The notes: a model not told the origin generated them from the letters alone. A stretch of DNA of 64,000 bases from Hymenobacter sp. BRD67 (GCF_013256425.1 NZ_CP053904.1:310001-374000); one strand, 5' to 3'. Counted from the first letter of the stretch, positions 52,971-63,483 are shown. Translations and numbers: made by a program.

Positions 52971-53272
52971 CCATCGGTGCTCACCCGGCCAGCCCCGGTG
53001 GGGCTGCGTCGCTCTCAGTTTGTTGCCATGAAAATATCTCACCGCGCTGCGGCCGGCGCGTCGGCCGCTGGCTCCCTTGCTGCCGAACCGCTACTTGCGC
53101 TGGCTTCGCCGGGCGCTGGCTTTGACAAAGCCCCGCGCCTGTCGTGCTGCTGCCGTATTTCCGAGCTGCTGCCCTCGTCAGGCAGGTGCACGATGCCGCC
53201 CGCGCGGCTCAGCTCGCCACTGAGCGGCCCGACGTGGCCGCGTAACCTTCGGGCTTAGACTAGCGGTACGGT
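52971..53272. other. Gap, possible broken small gene, otherwise empty
   Basis: About 300 nt with no intact convincing gene. An ORF of 93 codons starts at 52977, but its sequence looks out of frame; a shifted reading near 53150 gives APVVLLPYFRAAALVRQ and a stop at about 53246, so a damaged short gene is possible. I assign no function. Confidence 0.3.
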
Positions 53273-54142
53273 ATGCAGATGGACTATCCCCTGGAACACC
53301 ATATCGTGTACACCAATGGCCAGCAGCTGCACGTAGTGCAGTGCGGCCCCGTTGCGGGACCACTGGTTATACTCCTGCATGGCTTTCCCGAATTCTGGTA
53401 CAGCTGGCGCCGACAGCTGCCAGCCCTGGCCAGCGCGGGCAACCGCGTGTGGGCACCCGACCAGCGCGGCTATAACCTGAGCGATAAGCCCGCTGGTAGC
53501 CGGGCTTACCGGCTGCCCACGCTGGCAGCCGATATTATCGGCCTGCTCGATGCGGCCGGCCGGCCGCAGGCTGCGGTTGTGGGCCACGACTGGGGCGGCC
53601 TGGTGGCCTGGTACCTGGCCACTTATCATGCCGACCGACTGCGGCGCGTGATGATTCTGAACGTGCCGCATCCGGCCGTGCTACCCAGGGCTTTCTGGCG
53701 CGTGCCCGGCCAGCTGCTGCGGAGCTGGTACATTTTCTTTTTTCAACTACCCTGGTTACCCGAAAAGCTGTTTCGCAGGCGTAGCTGGCATTTTGGGGTG
53801 CAGAGTCTGCTGCGTACCAGTCGCCCCGGCACGTTTAGCGTGGCCGACCTCGAACGGTATAAGCAAGCCTGGGCGCAGCCGCAGGCGCTAACCAGTATGC
53901 TGAACTGGTACCGCGCCCTGCGCTACGGAGCAGGTATGCCACGGCAGCGCCCCGTGCGGGTAAACGTGCCGGTGCAGCTTATCTGGGGCAGGCAAGATGT
54001 TTTTCTGGCTGCCCGGCTGGCCGAGCTTAGTATAGCGTTGTGCGCTCAGGGTCAGTTACATTACTTTCCACAGGCCACCCATTGGGTGCAGCTGGAAGAA
54101 GCTGAAGCCGTCAATTCTTTATTAACTGGTTTTTTGGCTTGA
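53273..54142 (+). CDS. Alpha/beta hydrolase, epoxide hydrolase-like
   Basis: Soluble hydrolase of 289 residues. Oxyanion motif HGFPEFW (36-42), nucleophile Asp106 in VVGHDWGGLVAW, a cap region with several Trp/Phe (WYIFFFQLPWLPEKLF), acid Asp in LIWGRQDVFL and His in ATHWVQLE complete the triad. An Asp nucleophile with HGFPE points to epoxide hydrolases or haloalkane-dehalogenase relatives. Inserted between the radical SAM and DUF4130 genes; link to them unproven. Confidence 0.88.
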   Translation: MQMDYPLEHHIVYTNGQQLHVVQCGPVAGPLVILLHGFPEFWYSWRRQLPALASAGNRVWAPDQRGYNLSDKPAGSRAYRLPTLAADIIGLLDAAGRPQAAVVGHDWGGLVAWYLATYHADRLRRVMILNVPHPAVLPRAFWRVPGQLLRSWYIFFFQLPWLPEKLFRRRSWHFGVQSLLRTSRPGTFSVADLERYKQAWAQPQALTSMLNWYRALRYGAGMPRQRPVRVNVPVQLIWGRQDVFLAARLAELSIALCAQGQLHYFPQATHWVQLEEAEAVNSLLTGFLA

Positions 54143-54181
54143 TTCGACGGGGGAATATTTATTAAAGTTTTACTATATTCT

Positions 54182-55084
54182 GTGGCTTCCTCTCTGCGTC
54201 TGATTTCTGCCAGTGGTAGCACCGGTGTTGGCCCGGTAGCCCCGCGCCCGCCCGCACCCGAGTTGCGCAACCCGCCCGCTGACTATACCTATGACGGCTC
54301 ATTTGAGGGCCTGCTTACGGTGCTGTTTCGGGTATACGACCGCAAGTCGGCCCCCAATAGTATTCAGGCGGCAGGCACGGCGCAGGGTGGCTTGTTTGCC
54401 CAGACGGTCGCCATCGACACCGACGAGGTACTGGCCACCCGCACCTGGGACGGCCTGCTGCGCTTTATGCCCGAACCGGCGCGGGCGCGGCTCTACCACG
54501 TTTTTTTGAGCGAAGACCCTGAGCGGGAGCTCTTACTATTCCGCTACGCGGATATGGCGCTGCGCGCCGGCCGCGATATTTCCGACAACTACGTCGATGC
54601 AACCGTGCGCCGGATGCAGCGCCTGGCCCAGCAGCTTTTCCGCGAAAAGCACCGCATGGAGGCGTTTGTGCGGTTTGAGAAGGCCCAGGACGGGCTGTTT
54701 CATGCCACCATTGAGCCCGATTTTGATGTGTTGCCGCTTATTGCCAGCCATTTCACCAAGCGCTATGCCGACCAGCGCTGGCTGATTTTTGACCGCAAAC
54801 GCCGCTACGGCTTATACTACGACCTGACCCGCACGACTATTGTGGAGTTTGAGGCCGCCGGGCAGCCCAGCCGGCGCGGCGAGGTGGCAGCCACGGTGCT
54901 CGATGAGCGCGAGCCACTGTTTAAAATTCTGTGGCAGGCGTATTTCGACCACGTCAACATTCCCGAGCGCAAGAACCTCAAGCTGCACCAGCGCCACATT
55001 CCGAAGCGCTACTGGAAATACCTGAGTGAGAAGCAGCCCCGCGAGCGCCGCTTCGAGCCCATCAAAAACAAGCGCTCGCAGTAG
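54182..55084 (+). CDS. DUF4130 (TIGR03915-type) DNA metabolism protein
   Basis: A 300-residue protein matching the DUF4130 family that partners the radical SAM enzyme in predicted DNA repair. Family blocks: YTYDGSFEGLLTVLFRVYDRK (about 38), LLFRYADMA, DISDNYVDATV, FREKHRMEAFVRF, IEPDFDVLPLIASHF, RYADQRWLIFDRKR and the C-terminal HIPKRYWKYLSEKQ. No uracil-DNA-glycosylase domain is attached. GTG 54182 is the only start before the conserved part with a long enough frame; TTG 54264 is possible. It is 2.0 kb from its partner gene, unusual for this pair. Confidence 0.87.
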   Translation: MASSLRLISASGSTGVGPVAPRPPAPELRNPPADYTYDGSFEGLLTVLFRVYDRKSAPNSIQAAGTAQGGLFAQTVAIDTDEVLATRTWDGLLRFMPEPARARLYHVFLSEDPERELLLFRYADMALRAGRDISDNYVDATVRRMQRLAQQLFREKHRMEAFVRFEKAQDGLFHATIEPDFDVLPLIASHFTKRYADQRWLIFDRKRRYGLYYDLTRTTIVEFEAAGQPSRRGEVAATVLDEREPLFKILWQAYFDHVNIPERKNLKLHQRHIPKRYWKYLSEKQPRERRFEPIKNKRSQ

Positions 55085-55144
55085 CGTGGGCAGGGTAGTT
55101 TGCGCTACTGGGGCTACCGCCTTCTAACTTGCAGCCTGAATACT

Positions 55145-56017
55145 ATGGCGCACCCTGTTTTGATGAAGAATACGCTGGTTTTTGGAGCCTCGGGCCAATT
55201 AGGGCAATGTTTGGCGCATGTGGCACAGGAGCGCAGCCTGCCGGGCCTGGTTTTTCCGCCCGAGTCGCACGCCAACATCCTGAACCTAGCAGGCTTGCGT
55301 GAGCTGTTTGAGCAGCATCGGCCGGCCTACGCCATCAACTGCGCGGCCTACACGGCGGTAGACAAAGCCGAGGATGAGCCGGAGCTGGCCCGCCAGGTGA
55401 ACCGCGACGGCGTCGAAAACCTGGCCCGCCTGTGCGGCGAGTTTGGCACTACGCTCATCCAGATTTCGACCGATTTTGTCTTTGCCGGTACCGGCAATCA
55501 GCCGCTCGTCGAAACCGACGAGGCCGCGCCCATCAGCGTCTACGGCCTCACCAAGCTGGCAGGCGAGTGGGTAATTCCGACGCTTACCAGCCAGTATTTC
55601 ATTCTGCGCACTAGCTGGCTCTACTCCGAGTTTGCCAACAACTTCGTGAAAACCATGCTCCGGCTAGGCCGCGAGCGCGCCGAGCTGCGCGTTATCTGGG
55701 ACCAGTTGGGCACGCCCACCTACGCCATCGACCTGGCCGGCTGCATTTTGCATCTTATTGAAACTGAGAGCCAGGCCTACGGCATTTACCACTACAGCAA
55801 CGAAGGCGTGACGTCGTGGTACGACTTCGCTACGGCCATCTTCGAGCTAAGCAACATGCCGGTGAAAACGGTGCCTATCCGCACTGCCGAATACCCTACA
55901 AAGGCCACCCGCCCCGCTTATTCGGTGATGGATAAGAGCAAGGTAAAGCAGGAGTTGGGCGTGAATATTCCGCACTGGCGCGCGAGTTTGCAGGTGTGCT
56001 TGGGGCGTCTGGGATAA
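55145..56017 (+). CDS. rfbD: dTDP-4-dehydrorhamnose reductase
   Basis: Reduces dTDP-4-keto-L-rhamnose, last step of dTDP-rhamnose synthesis for surface polysaccharides. 290 residues from ATG 55145. SDR family: GASGQLGQCLAH, NCAAYTAVDKAEDEP, STDFVFAG, the YGLTKLAGE Tyr-x3-Lys. Other rfb genes are not in the window, so it is an orphan here. Complete and normal length. Confidence 0.93.
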   Translation: MAHPVLMKNTLVFGASGQLGQCLAHVAQERSLPGLVFPPESHANILNLAGLRELFEQHRPAYAINCAAYTAVDKAEDEPELARQVNRDGVENLARLCGEFGTTLIQISTDFVFAGTGNQPLVETDEAAPISVYGLTKLAGEWVIPTLTSQYFILRTSWLYSEFANNFVKTMLRLGRERAELRVIWDQLGTPTYAIDLAGCILHLIETESQAYGIYHYSNEGVTSWYDFATAIFELSNMPVKTVPIRTAEYPTKATRPAYSVMDKSKVKQELGVNIPHWRASLQVCLGRLG

Positions 56018-56114
56018 TAGCTTTTGGTTATTATTTATGTAAGGGTTGCAACTAAATAAGAATACTTGATGCTCTCTCTCAAGAAGTTATTCTCACTGTT
56101 AAGCAGTATATCCA

Positions 56115-56533
56115 ATGAAGCCATTTCAACTACTCGCTCTAGCCGGAATCAGCTTATTGGCGATGAGTAATAGCTGTGAGAAAGATGCGGGCGAAACTAC
56201 ACCACTCGCAACCGGCCGGGTGGTGCGCGTACAAATGACGATTGATGATGCTGGTAATAATCCCGCCCACGGTGGCAGGTAGATGTTACCCCTTTATCTT
56301 TCCCAGGGCTTAATGGCACAGCTTATCAGGAAATAAAAACGTTTAGCTTATCCGACACTGCCAAGTACAAGGCCGGCTGCCTCATCGGGTTTCATTACCA
56401 ACTTGTACCGCAGGCCCAGCATACTCCGTGGCGCACGCTTTACGAGCGAATGAATATGGCGGCACAAGAAGCTTGGGGCAACCGCTTGCCTGAGCTTACG
56501 TTGACCGACGTGCAAGAAGTCAGAGCGCAATAA
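56115..56533 (+). pseudogene. Small lipoprotein, frameshifted
   Basis: Neither half is long enough to stand out alone. ATG 56115 starts MKPFQLLALAGISLLAMSNS followed by Cys, a lipoprotein signal, and VVRVQMTIDDAGNNPAHGG. The frame then ends, but the next frame reads VDVTPLSFPGLNGTAYQ ... YKAGCLIGFHYQLVPQAQ to a stop at 56533. One added G near 56274-56275 joins them to a 139-residue protein. Function unknown. Confidence 0.6.
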
Positions 56534-56577
56534 CTTTCTAGGTAAGATGATTCTATCAAGCTCTTAATAAGAAGCCA

Positions 56578-57776
56578 CTACCGTCCATAGCTGCGGTGAA
56601 TCATCAAGGCCAGCGCCACAAACGCGCTGCCTACAACGCACACGCCGGGCCAGCCTAAGTGCGTCCAGGCGATGCCGCCGACGATGGAGCCGATGGAGCC
56701 GCCCGTAAAATAACCCGTCATGTACACGGTATTGAGGCGGCTGCGGGCTTCGGGGCGGAGCGAGAACACGAGCGTCTGGTTGGAAATATGGGCCGACTGC
56801 ACGCCCACGTCGAGCAGAATAACGCCCACTACCAGCCCGGCCAGGTAGCCGCCGCCGAGCCCCAGCAGCAGGTACGCAGCCAGCGCCAGCCCTAGGCCCG
56901 CCGTAATGGCGTAGCGCGGGCCGCGGGTGTCGGCCATCTTGCCGGCCAGTGGGGCAGCCAGCGCGCCCACGGCCCCAACCAGCCCGAAAAAGCCCGCTAC
57001 GGCGCTGCCGTAGTGGTAAGCCGGGCTTTCGAGGTAAAAAACCAGGGTAGTCCAGAACACGCTGAAGGCGGCAAACACACTGGCCCCAACCAGCGCCGAG
57101 CGCCGCAGCGGGGCTAACTCGGTCGTGAGGGTGAGCAGCGACTTCATCAACGAAGTATAGGTGCCCTGGAAAGTAGGGCGGTCGGTGGGTAGCCGCCAGG
57201 CGAGCAGGCCGGCCAGGGCCAGCATCAGGCCGGCAGCGCCTTCAAATACCACGCGCCAGCCCAGGTGCGCCCCTACGTAGCCGCTCACGGTGCGCGAAAG
57301 CAGAATGCCAATGAGCAAGCCACTCATAATGCGCCCCACAATGCGGCCCCGGTCGGCCTCCGGGGCTAGGTGAGCCGCCATCGGCAGCAACAGCTGCGGT
57401 ACTGCCGAGCAGATGCCGATGAGCACACTGGCACTAGCGAGCATCCCGAACGTAGGAGCCAGCGCCGCCGCGCCGAGGCAGGCTGCAGCCCCGAGCAGCA
57501 TCCACAGCATGAGGCGCTTGCGCTCCAGCATATCGCCCAGCGGTACTACCAGCAGCATGCCCAGCGTGTAGCCCACCTGCGTAGCCGTAGCCACCAGGCT
57601 AGCCTGGCTATCGCGGATGTGAAACGTGCGGCCGATGGCAGCCAGCAGTGGTTGGTTGTAATAAATATTGGCGACCACCAGCCCGCAGGTGAGGGCCATC
57701 AGCCAGACCAGTGCCGAATCGAGGCGGGCCGCCGGTTTGGGGGCAAAATATTAGGCTCAGTGAGCAGCTCTGACAT
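56578..57776 (-). CDS. MFS exporter, N-terminus frameshifted
   Basis: Twelve-helix major facilitator transporter, likely a drug or metabolite exporter of the proton-antiport type. The main frame starts within helix 1 (MALTCGLVVANIYYNQPLL) and has the loop motif GDMLERKRLMLW between helices 2 and 3. Upstream, a second frame encodes MSELLTEPNILPP; one C added to the C5 run (plus G5, 57739-57743) joins the two as PKPAARLDSALVWLMALT. Repaired length 399. MFS identity is clear; substrate unknown. Confidence 0.85.
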
Positions 57777-57892
57777 CGGATAGTGCGAGGCGTACGCCTC
57801 GCAATAGTGAATAAGGCACTCAACTCCTAACAACCCGCTGGGGTTTCGGGCCAGGGTACAACCCCGTCGCGCTGCCTGCGTTTGCCCAGGGT

Positions 57893-58408
57893 ATGAGCCG
57901 AGGATTTGTAAAGGAAGATGATGCCCAGACCCCACCCATTGTGCCGCCCCGCGCTGCGCTGCCGCCGGGCAGTCCAAACTATGTAACCCCCACCGGGCTG
58001 GAGCTGCTGCGCGCCGAGCTGGCCGGGCTCGAAGCTGAGCGCGCTGCGGCCGAGGCCGACCGCGACAACGACACTGACCGTACGCACCGCCTGTCGCTCC
58101 TCAACGGCCGACTGGCCTTGCTAGCCGAGCGCATAGCCAGTGCCAAAGTGGTAGACCCCCGCACCCAGCCGCCGGGCGAAGTGCGCTTTGGGGCTACCGT
58201 CACGCTGCGGACGCTGAGCGGCGGCAAAGCAGGCCTGGAGCGAAAGTTTACGATTGTGGGCGTCGATGAGGCCAGCGTAGCCGCGGGCAAAGTCGGTTTT
58301 GTGGCACCGCTGGCTCGCGCTATTATCGGGGCCCGCCTGGGCGCGCAAGTAGTCGTAAGCCTGGGCGGGCAGGCCGAAACGGTAGAAATAGCGGCGCTCA
58401 GCTACTGA
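57893..58408 (+). CDS. GreA/GreB-family elongation factor
   Basis: A 171-residue transcript-cleavage-factor homologue that rescues backtracked RNA polymerase. N-terminal coiled coil (PTGLELLRAELAGLEAERAA ... RLSLLNGRLALLAERI, about 33-85), then the FKBP-like C-terminal domain: VRFGATVTLRTLSGG, FTIVGVDEAS, SPLARAIIG-like end. A 32-residue Pro-rich N-terminal extension precedes the coil, more GreB/Rnk-like than canonical GreA. Its end overlaps by 11 nt the convergent glycosidase gene. Confidence 0.85.
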   Translation: MSRGFVKEDDAQTPPIVPPRAALPPGSPNYVTPTGLELLRAELAGLEAERAAAEADRDNDTDRTHRLSLLNGRLALLAERIASAKVVDPRTQPPGEVRFGATVTLRTLSGGKAGLERKFTIVGVDEASVAAGKVGFVAPLARAIIGARLGAQVVVSLGGQAETVEIAALSY

Positions 58409-60605
58409 GCCGGCCCGGAAAGCCAGTAAAGCTTAAAGGCATAATCGGGAGCATTGCCCGCCGCGTCGGGGCAATGAGGTCGGGCACCGGCAGCAGCGCC
58501 ACGCCGGCCGCATCAGTCCGGATAAGGCGCGAATAGCCGGGCCGCGGCCCCCCGTGCCCAGGGTTTGCCACCAGTCGAGGCGGTAGCGGGCGAGTGGACG
58601 CAGGCCGGGCACGCGCAGCCTCGCCCCGCACAGGTCACTCACGTAGCGCTGCAGCTGGTCGCCGGCCGGCAGGCGGCCCAAGGAGTCGGGATGCGAAAAA
58701 TGGGTCTGTTGCGCCAGTTCATTGTTGTGCGGCAGGTTGTACCAGTATTCCTCCCGCTGATGCACCCAGCCCAGCACGCGCTCGGCATTGTGCAGAGCGA
58801 ATGCTTCCAGGCGCGGGTCGGAGGGCAGTAGCGATGCCGGCACCACCAGCGTCGAGTCGTTGTACGGGTCGGGCCAGGCGCGATTGGCCTGAGCCGGGTT
58901 CAGGCACTCGGGCGGGCCAATGCCGTGGGGGCCGCAGGGGCGCGGGGCCGCACGCTCGGGTACCAGCGCAGTGCGCAGGGGCTGATAGGGCTGGCAGGCC
59001 AGGTCTTCGGTCGCAAAAAAGCTGGCCAGCGCCTGGAAGGACAAAAACCCTTGGGGTACGCCGCGCCAGTTGTGGTGCGTGATGCCCCAGCTCCAGAAAA
59101 ACAAGCCCGCCCCGAAGCTGCCACTAAACGCCGACGACCACAGTGGATTGCGAATCTCAGCCATGTTGCGGGCGTGGTACCAGCTCTGGTTGAATCCATA
59201 CTCGCCCCACTGCACTGGCTTGTGATAACGGGCCTGCTCGTAGGCAACCACGTAGCTATTGAGCTGGCTGTAGTTTTGTAAGTCGTTGTAAAAGTGATAG
59301 CTGACAAACGACACCGCCGAATCGGCAAAGAAGCTGCCGCCTGCTACGTAGGCCGCCGGGCTGCTGGTGACGAGCAGCCGGGGGCACCACGCCCGCAGCC
59401 GGCGCGCCAGCAGTGCCTGCATCTGGTCGATATAATAGGAATTAGGGTGCCGGCAAGCCGACTGCTGGCCCAGTAAACGCTTTGTGGTTTCGAGCCCTGG
59501 TCGCTGCCCAGGTTGTCGAACTCATTGAAGAGCTCTACTGCCGCCAGGTGCGGGGAGTAACCCCAGCGAGCTACTATATAGCGCAATTTGTTGGCAAAAA
59601 GCTGCTCAGCCGCCAGGTTCAGGCTGCAGCTGTCGGCGGGGCTGCGAAACACGTCAATCGGCTGGCTCACTCCCGGCAGCTGGCGGTAGGGGTTGTGCGC
59701 CCATACATAAGCATCCTGGCTTGAGTCACGCTCGATTTTAAGGTTAAAAGCAATATTAATAAAAGCCGATACTTGGAGGTAGATTCCCTTTTGCTCGGCC
59801 AGGCTAAACAGGGCGTCGAGGTCCTGCGCACGGTTTTGTCCGGCCGTGTAATTGCCCGCTTGCTGCCATTCAAACTCAAAGGAGGAAGGCAGCAGCATGA
59901 CGCGGGCAAAATTGCCGCCTACGGCTTGCAAGTCGCTAAATACCTGTCGGTAAGCTTTAATGGCATAAGGTGGGTAGGCATTGCGCCCGGTGGCTTTAAC
60001 ACCCGCCGGTACAAACTGGCTGGCCCCCGAATAACCTGTCAGGTTTTCGCCCACGGCAAAAAAGCTGTGCCCGTCGGCAAATTCCAGAAATGGCTGCCCG
60101 GCCGGAAAGCGCAGCGGCCCGTGCTGCCCGGTCGGTGCCGGCACGGCCACAAACTCAAAGCCGGAATCAGTAGCCTCGGGTGCCGGGTCAGCGGGCCGGC
60201 GGCAGCGCAGGCGCAGGCGGTAGCGCCCCGGCTGCACCAGCACAAAGCGCAGCCGCCACGGATGAGCGCTTGCCAAAGCCGCCCAATAGCCTGGCCATCG
60301 GCATCAACTCGAAAGCGCTCGGTATAGTAGCCCAGCACCGGCGGCTGCACCAGGCGGCCGGTAGTCAGGTCGGTCAGCTCGGCCGTAAGGTCCAGGGCCT
60401 GTGGATCGTACGGGTTTAGCGTACCGGCGGCAATGGCGGCCTGCACGGCCGGCTGCAAGGCCACCGCCAGCTCAATCTTCTGGTAGCAGCGAGTCTGGAC
60501 CACGCCATTTTTGGCTGCTGGGGCTAGTACTACTATGTCGTGCACCTGGGCCGTTGCTACGCGTACCAGCAGCCACAGCAGCCCCACCATCCGTATCTGC
60601 ATCAT
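58398..60605 (-). pseudogene. Secreted GH5-like glycoside hydrolase, three frameshifts
   Basis: Exported glycosidase of about 736 residues when repaired. Signal MMQIRMVGLLWLLVRVATAQ. An N-terminal Ig-like DUF5060-type part (YQKIELAVAL, NPYDPQALDLTAEL, GYYTERFRVDADG) precedes a TIM barrel of clan GH-A: acid/base Glu in AAVELFNEFDN and nucleophile Glu in KPVQWGEYGFNQ. Breaks are at a CCC (60282-60284), a GGG (59445-59447) and a C6 run (58548-58553), each repaired by one base; the last restores PRPGYSRLIRTD. Target polysaccharide unknown. Confidence 0.78.
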
Positions 60606-60635
60606 GCTGCAAAGATGGGACAGGGGCGAAACAAG

Positions 60636-61562
60636 CTAGCCGAGCTGCTTTTTATAAGCGCCCGGCGTCAGGCCCTCGTGCTTCTTAAACAAGGCCTGGA
60701 AGTAGGAGAGGTTGTTGAAGCCGGCGCGCAGGCATACCTCGGCTACGCTGGTCAGCGGCTGGCGCAGCAGCCGCTTGGCTTCGGCCAGGCGCTCACGTAC
60801 GATGAACTCGACCGGCGTCAGGCCAAACTCACGCTTGAATACCCGAAAAAACGTTGCCTTGCTCATGCAGGCCAGCTCGCTAAGCTTGTCAACCGACAGG
60901 TTATCAGTTAAATGCTCTTTTATATAATGTACTACGGCCGCGAAGCGGTGCGTAGTCAGGTGCCGGGCATAATCCTGAAAAATCAGCTCGCGGGCCTGCG
61001 TCTGCAACAGGCGCACCAGCAGCTCTTGCAGCGTGAAGCCGGCCAGCACATCCTTGGCAGCATCGGTAGTGCGCGATACGGCCACCAAGCGTTCCAGCGT
61101 GCCGGTCAGCTCGGGCGTATTAATGAGGTGCGCAAACTCGGGGCCGGCCAGGGCCCAGGGCGCGTGAGCTTCAACCCGTGGGTAGCGCTCGTTCAGTAAG
61201 TCGATAGTCTGGCGAATCGTATCGGGGGCAATGGCCACCGCCAGGCACTGCGTGGGCTGGCCCAGGCAGGCCTCGGGAAAGTCAATCTCCATCAGCTCAT
61301 CCTCGCCCACCACCACCGATTCGCCGGGCAGGTAGTCGAAAGCCGGGCGGCCAGGCAGGTGCATTATTTTTTTGCCGCGCAGCATGGTCGTAAGGGCCAG
61401 GCCGTCGAGCCGCAGCGCCACCCGCTGCGCTGCCTGATGCGTCTCAAAAATGCTCAGCTCAAACGAGTCGAGCGCGAAAACCGTGCGGTTCTCAACCAAA
61501 GAATGCAGCTGTCCCAGCGCAAGCGGCGGCACTGCGGCGGGCAAATGAACGCGGGCGGGCAT
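60636..61562 (-). CDS. AraC-family transcriptional regulator
   Basis: A 308-residue activator, divergent from the aldehyde dehydrogenase gene and likely its regulator. The C-terminal double helix-turn-helix (about 200-308) reads LSVDKLSELACMSKATFFRV, FKREFGLTPVEFIVRERLAE and VAEVCLRAGFNNLSYFQALF, all typical. The N-terminal 190 residues are a sensor of cupin-like type resembling aldehyde- or alcohol-linked regulators. A 229-nt gap holds the divergent promoters. Confidence 0.92.
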   Translation of the reverse strand: MPARVHLPAAVPPLALGQLHSLVENRTVFALDSFELSIFETHQAAQRVALRLDGLALTTMLRGKKIMHLPGRPAFDYLPGESVVVGEDELMEIDFPEACLGQPTQCLAVAIAPDTIRQTIDLLNERYPRVEAHAPWALAGPEFAHLINTPELTGTLERLVAVSRTTDAAKDVLAGFTLQELLVRLLQTQARELIFQDYARHLTTHRFAAVVHYIKEHLTDNLSVDKLSELACMSKATFFRVFKREFGLTPVEFIVRERLAEAKRLLRQPLTSVAEVCLRAGFNNLSYFQALFKKHEGLTPGAYKKQLG

Positions 61563-61791
61563 GGGTGAGAGTTAAAAGGGATTAGTTAAAAGTTGAAAAT
61601 CATGAGCTGGTTAATGAGAATAACTCAACTCGTGGTGTTTAGCTTTTAGCTCCTGAAAAGAGTAAGTGATGACTTACTAACGCAAGTTGCGGCAATTTCA
61701 ACATTTTTTGCGACAATACCACAGCTAGCCAGGCTGGGCCGGCAACAACCTTTGTCTTGTTCCCTCACCGCTTTAAAATTCCCACCTACTC

Positions 61792-63320
61792 ATGGTTGAA
61801 ACCCTCGAAAAGCCCACCACCGTGGTGGCTCGCCCCAGTTTAAGTCGCACTACGATAACTTCATCGGCGGCAAATGGGTAGCGCCGGTTAAAGGCCAGTA
61901 CTTCGATAATCCGTCGCCCATCGATGGCAAAGCCTTCTGTAAAGTAGCCCGTAGCAGCAAGGAAGACATTGAGCTGGCGCTCGACGCGGCCCACGACGCG
62001 TTTAAAACCTGGAGCAAGACTTCGCCGGCCACCCGTAGCGGTGTGCTGCTGAAAATTGCCGACATCATGGAGGCCAACCTGCCCTATCTGGCGGCCGTCG
62101 AGACGGTGGAAAACGGTAAGGCCATCCGCGAAACGATGGCGGCCGACCTGCCGCTGTGCATCGACCACTTTCGCTACTTCGCGGGGGTAATCCGGGCCGA
62201 AGAAGGCTCGGCTACTGAGCTGAATGAGAATACGTTGTCGCTGGTAATTCAGGAGCCGCTGGGCGTAATCGGCCAGATTATCCCCTGGAATTTCCCGCTG
62301 CTGATGGCCACCTGGAAGATTGCGCCTGCCCTGGCCGCTGGCTGCTGCGTGGTAGTGAAGCCCGCCGAGCAAACGCCCGCCAGCATCATGGTACTCATGG
62401 AGCTGATTCAGGACGTGGTGCCCGCTGGCGTGCTCAACGTGGTCAATGGCTTTGGCCTGGAAGCCGGCAAGCCGCTGGCCAGCAACAAGCGCGTACAGAA
62501 AGTGTCGTTTACGGGCGAAACCACAACCGGCCGCCTCATTCTGCAATACGCCGCCGAAAACATCATTCCTGTTACCATGGAGCTGGGAGGGAAGTCGCCC
62601 AATATCTTCTGCAAGAGCGTGATGGACCACGACGATGACTTCCTCGACAAGTGCATCGAAGGCGCGGTAATGTTTGCCCTGAACCAGGGTGAAATCTGCA
62701 CTTGCCCCTCGCGCCTGCTGGTACACGAAGATATCTACGATAAGTTTATTGCCCGCGTCATCGAGCGCGTGAAGGCCATCAAGCTCGGCAACCCCATGGA
62801 TACCGAAACGATGATGGGGGCGCAGGCCTCGAACGACCAGTTTGAGAAAATCCTGAGCTACCTGGAAATCGGCAAGGCCGAAGGGGCCGAGGTGCTCGTG
62901 GGCGGCGAAGCCTACCAGCAGCAGGATAGTGCCTTAGCGGAAGGCTACTATATTCAGCCAACCATATTCAGGGGCCATAACAAGATGCGGATTTTCCAGG
63001 AAGAAATCTTCGGCCCGGTGCTGTCGGTTACCACCTTTAAAGACAGCGCCGAAGCCATTGAGCTGGCCAATGACACGCTCTACGGCCTCGGGGCCGGCCT
63101 CTGGAGCCGCGATGCCCACGAGCTGTACCAGATGCCCCGCGCCATTCAGGCCGGCCGCGTGTGGGTCAACTGCTACCACGATTACCCCGCCGGCGCGCCC
63201 TTTGGCGGCTACAAGGCGTCGGGCTTCGGTCGCGAAAACCATAAAATGATGCTAGCCCACTACCGCCAGACCAAAAACATGCTCATCAGCTACAGCCAGC
63301 AGAAGCTGGGCTTCTTTTAG
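61792..63320 (+). pseudogene. Aldehyde dehydrogenase, one frameshift
   Basis: NAD-dependent aldehyde dehydrogenase, 509 residues when repaired. ATG 61792 ([15 protein letters not shown]) runs to a stop in one frame; one added C in the C4 run at 61833-61836 joins it to [20 protein letters not shown]. The rest is intact: [42 protein letters not shown], the catalytic Cys in [14 protein letters not shown], and [10 protein letters not shown]. Resembles acetaldehyde dehydrogenase II (ExaC/AldB) enzymes; DUF779 downstream supports that class. Confidence 0.9.
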
Positions 63321-63348
63321 GCAACCCGTTTTCATAGCTAATAGATAC

Positions 63349-63449
63349 AAGAGCGCCATGCTGAGCCGGGCGAAGCATCTCTATCGGGTGTAAACCAATC
63401 GTAACAGGATACGATAGAGATGCTTCACCTAGCCCGGCATGACGCTCTT
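63349..63449. repeat. Intergenic palindrome, family B copy 2
   Basis: 38-nt arms (63349-63386, 63412-63449) with few mismatches, core CATGCTGAGCC/GAAGCATCTC, between the aldehyde dehydrogenase and DUF779 genes. Confidence 0.8.
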
Positions 63450-63483
63450 ACATTTAGTCGTCAGCTTAGCAGCTTATTAAACT

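Noticed and set aside
52977..53258. 93-codon ORF after the lipoprotein
   Set aside because: Amino-acid make-up (Ala/Ser/Pro/Cys/Arg) is that of an off-frame read; kept only as a possible broken gene.
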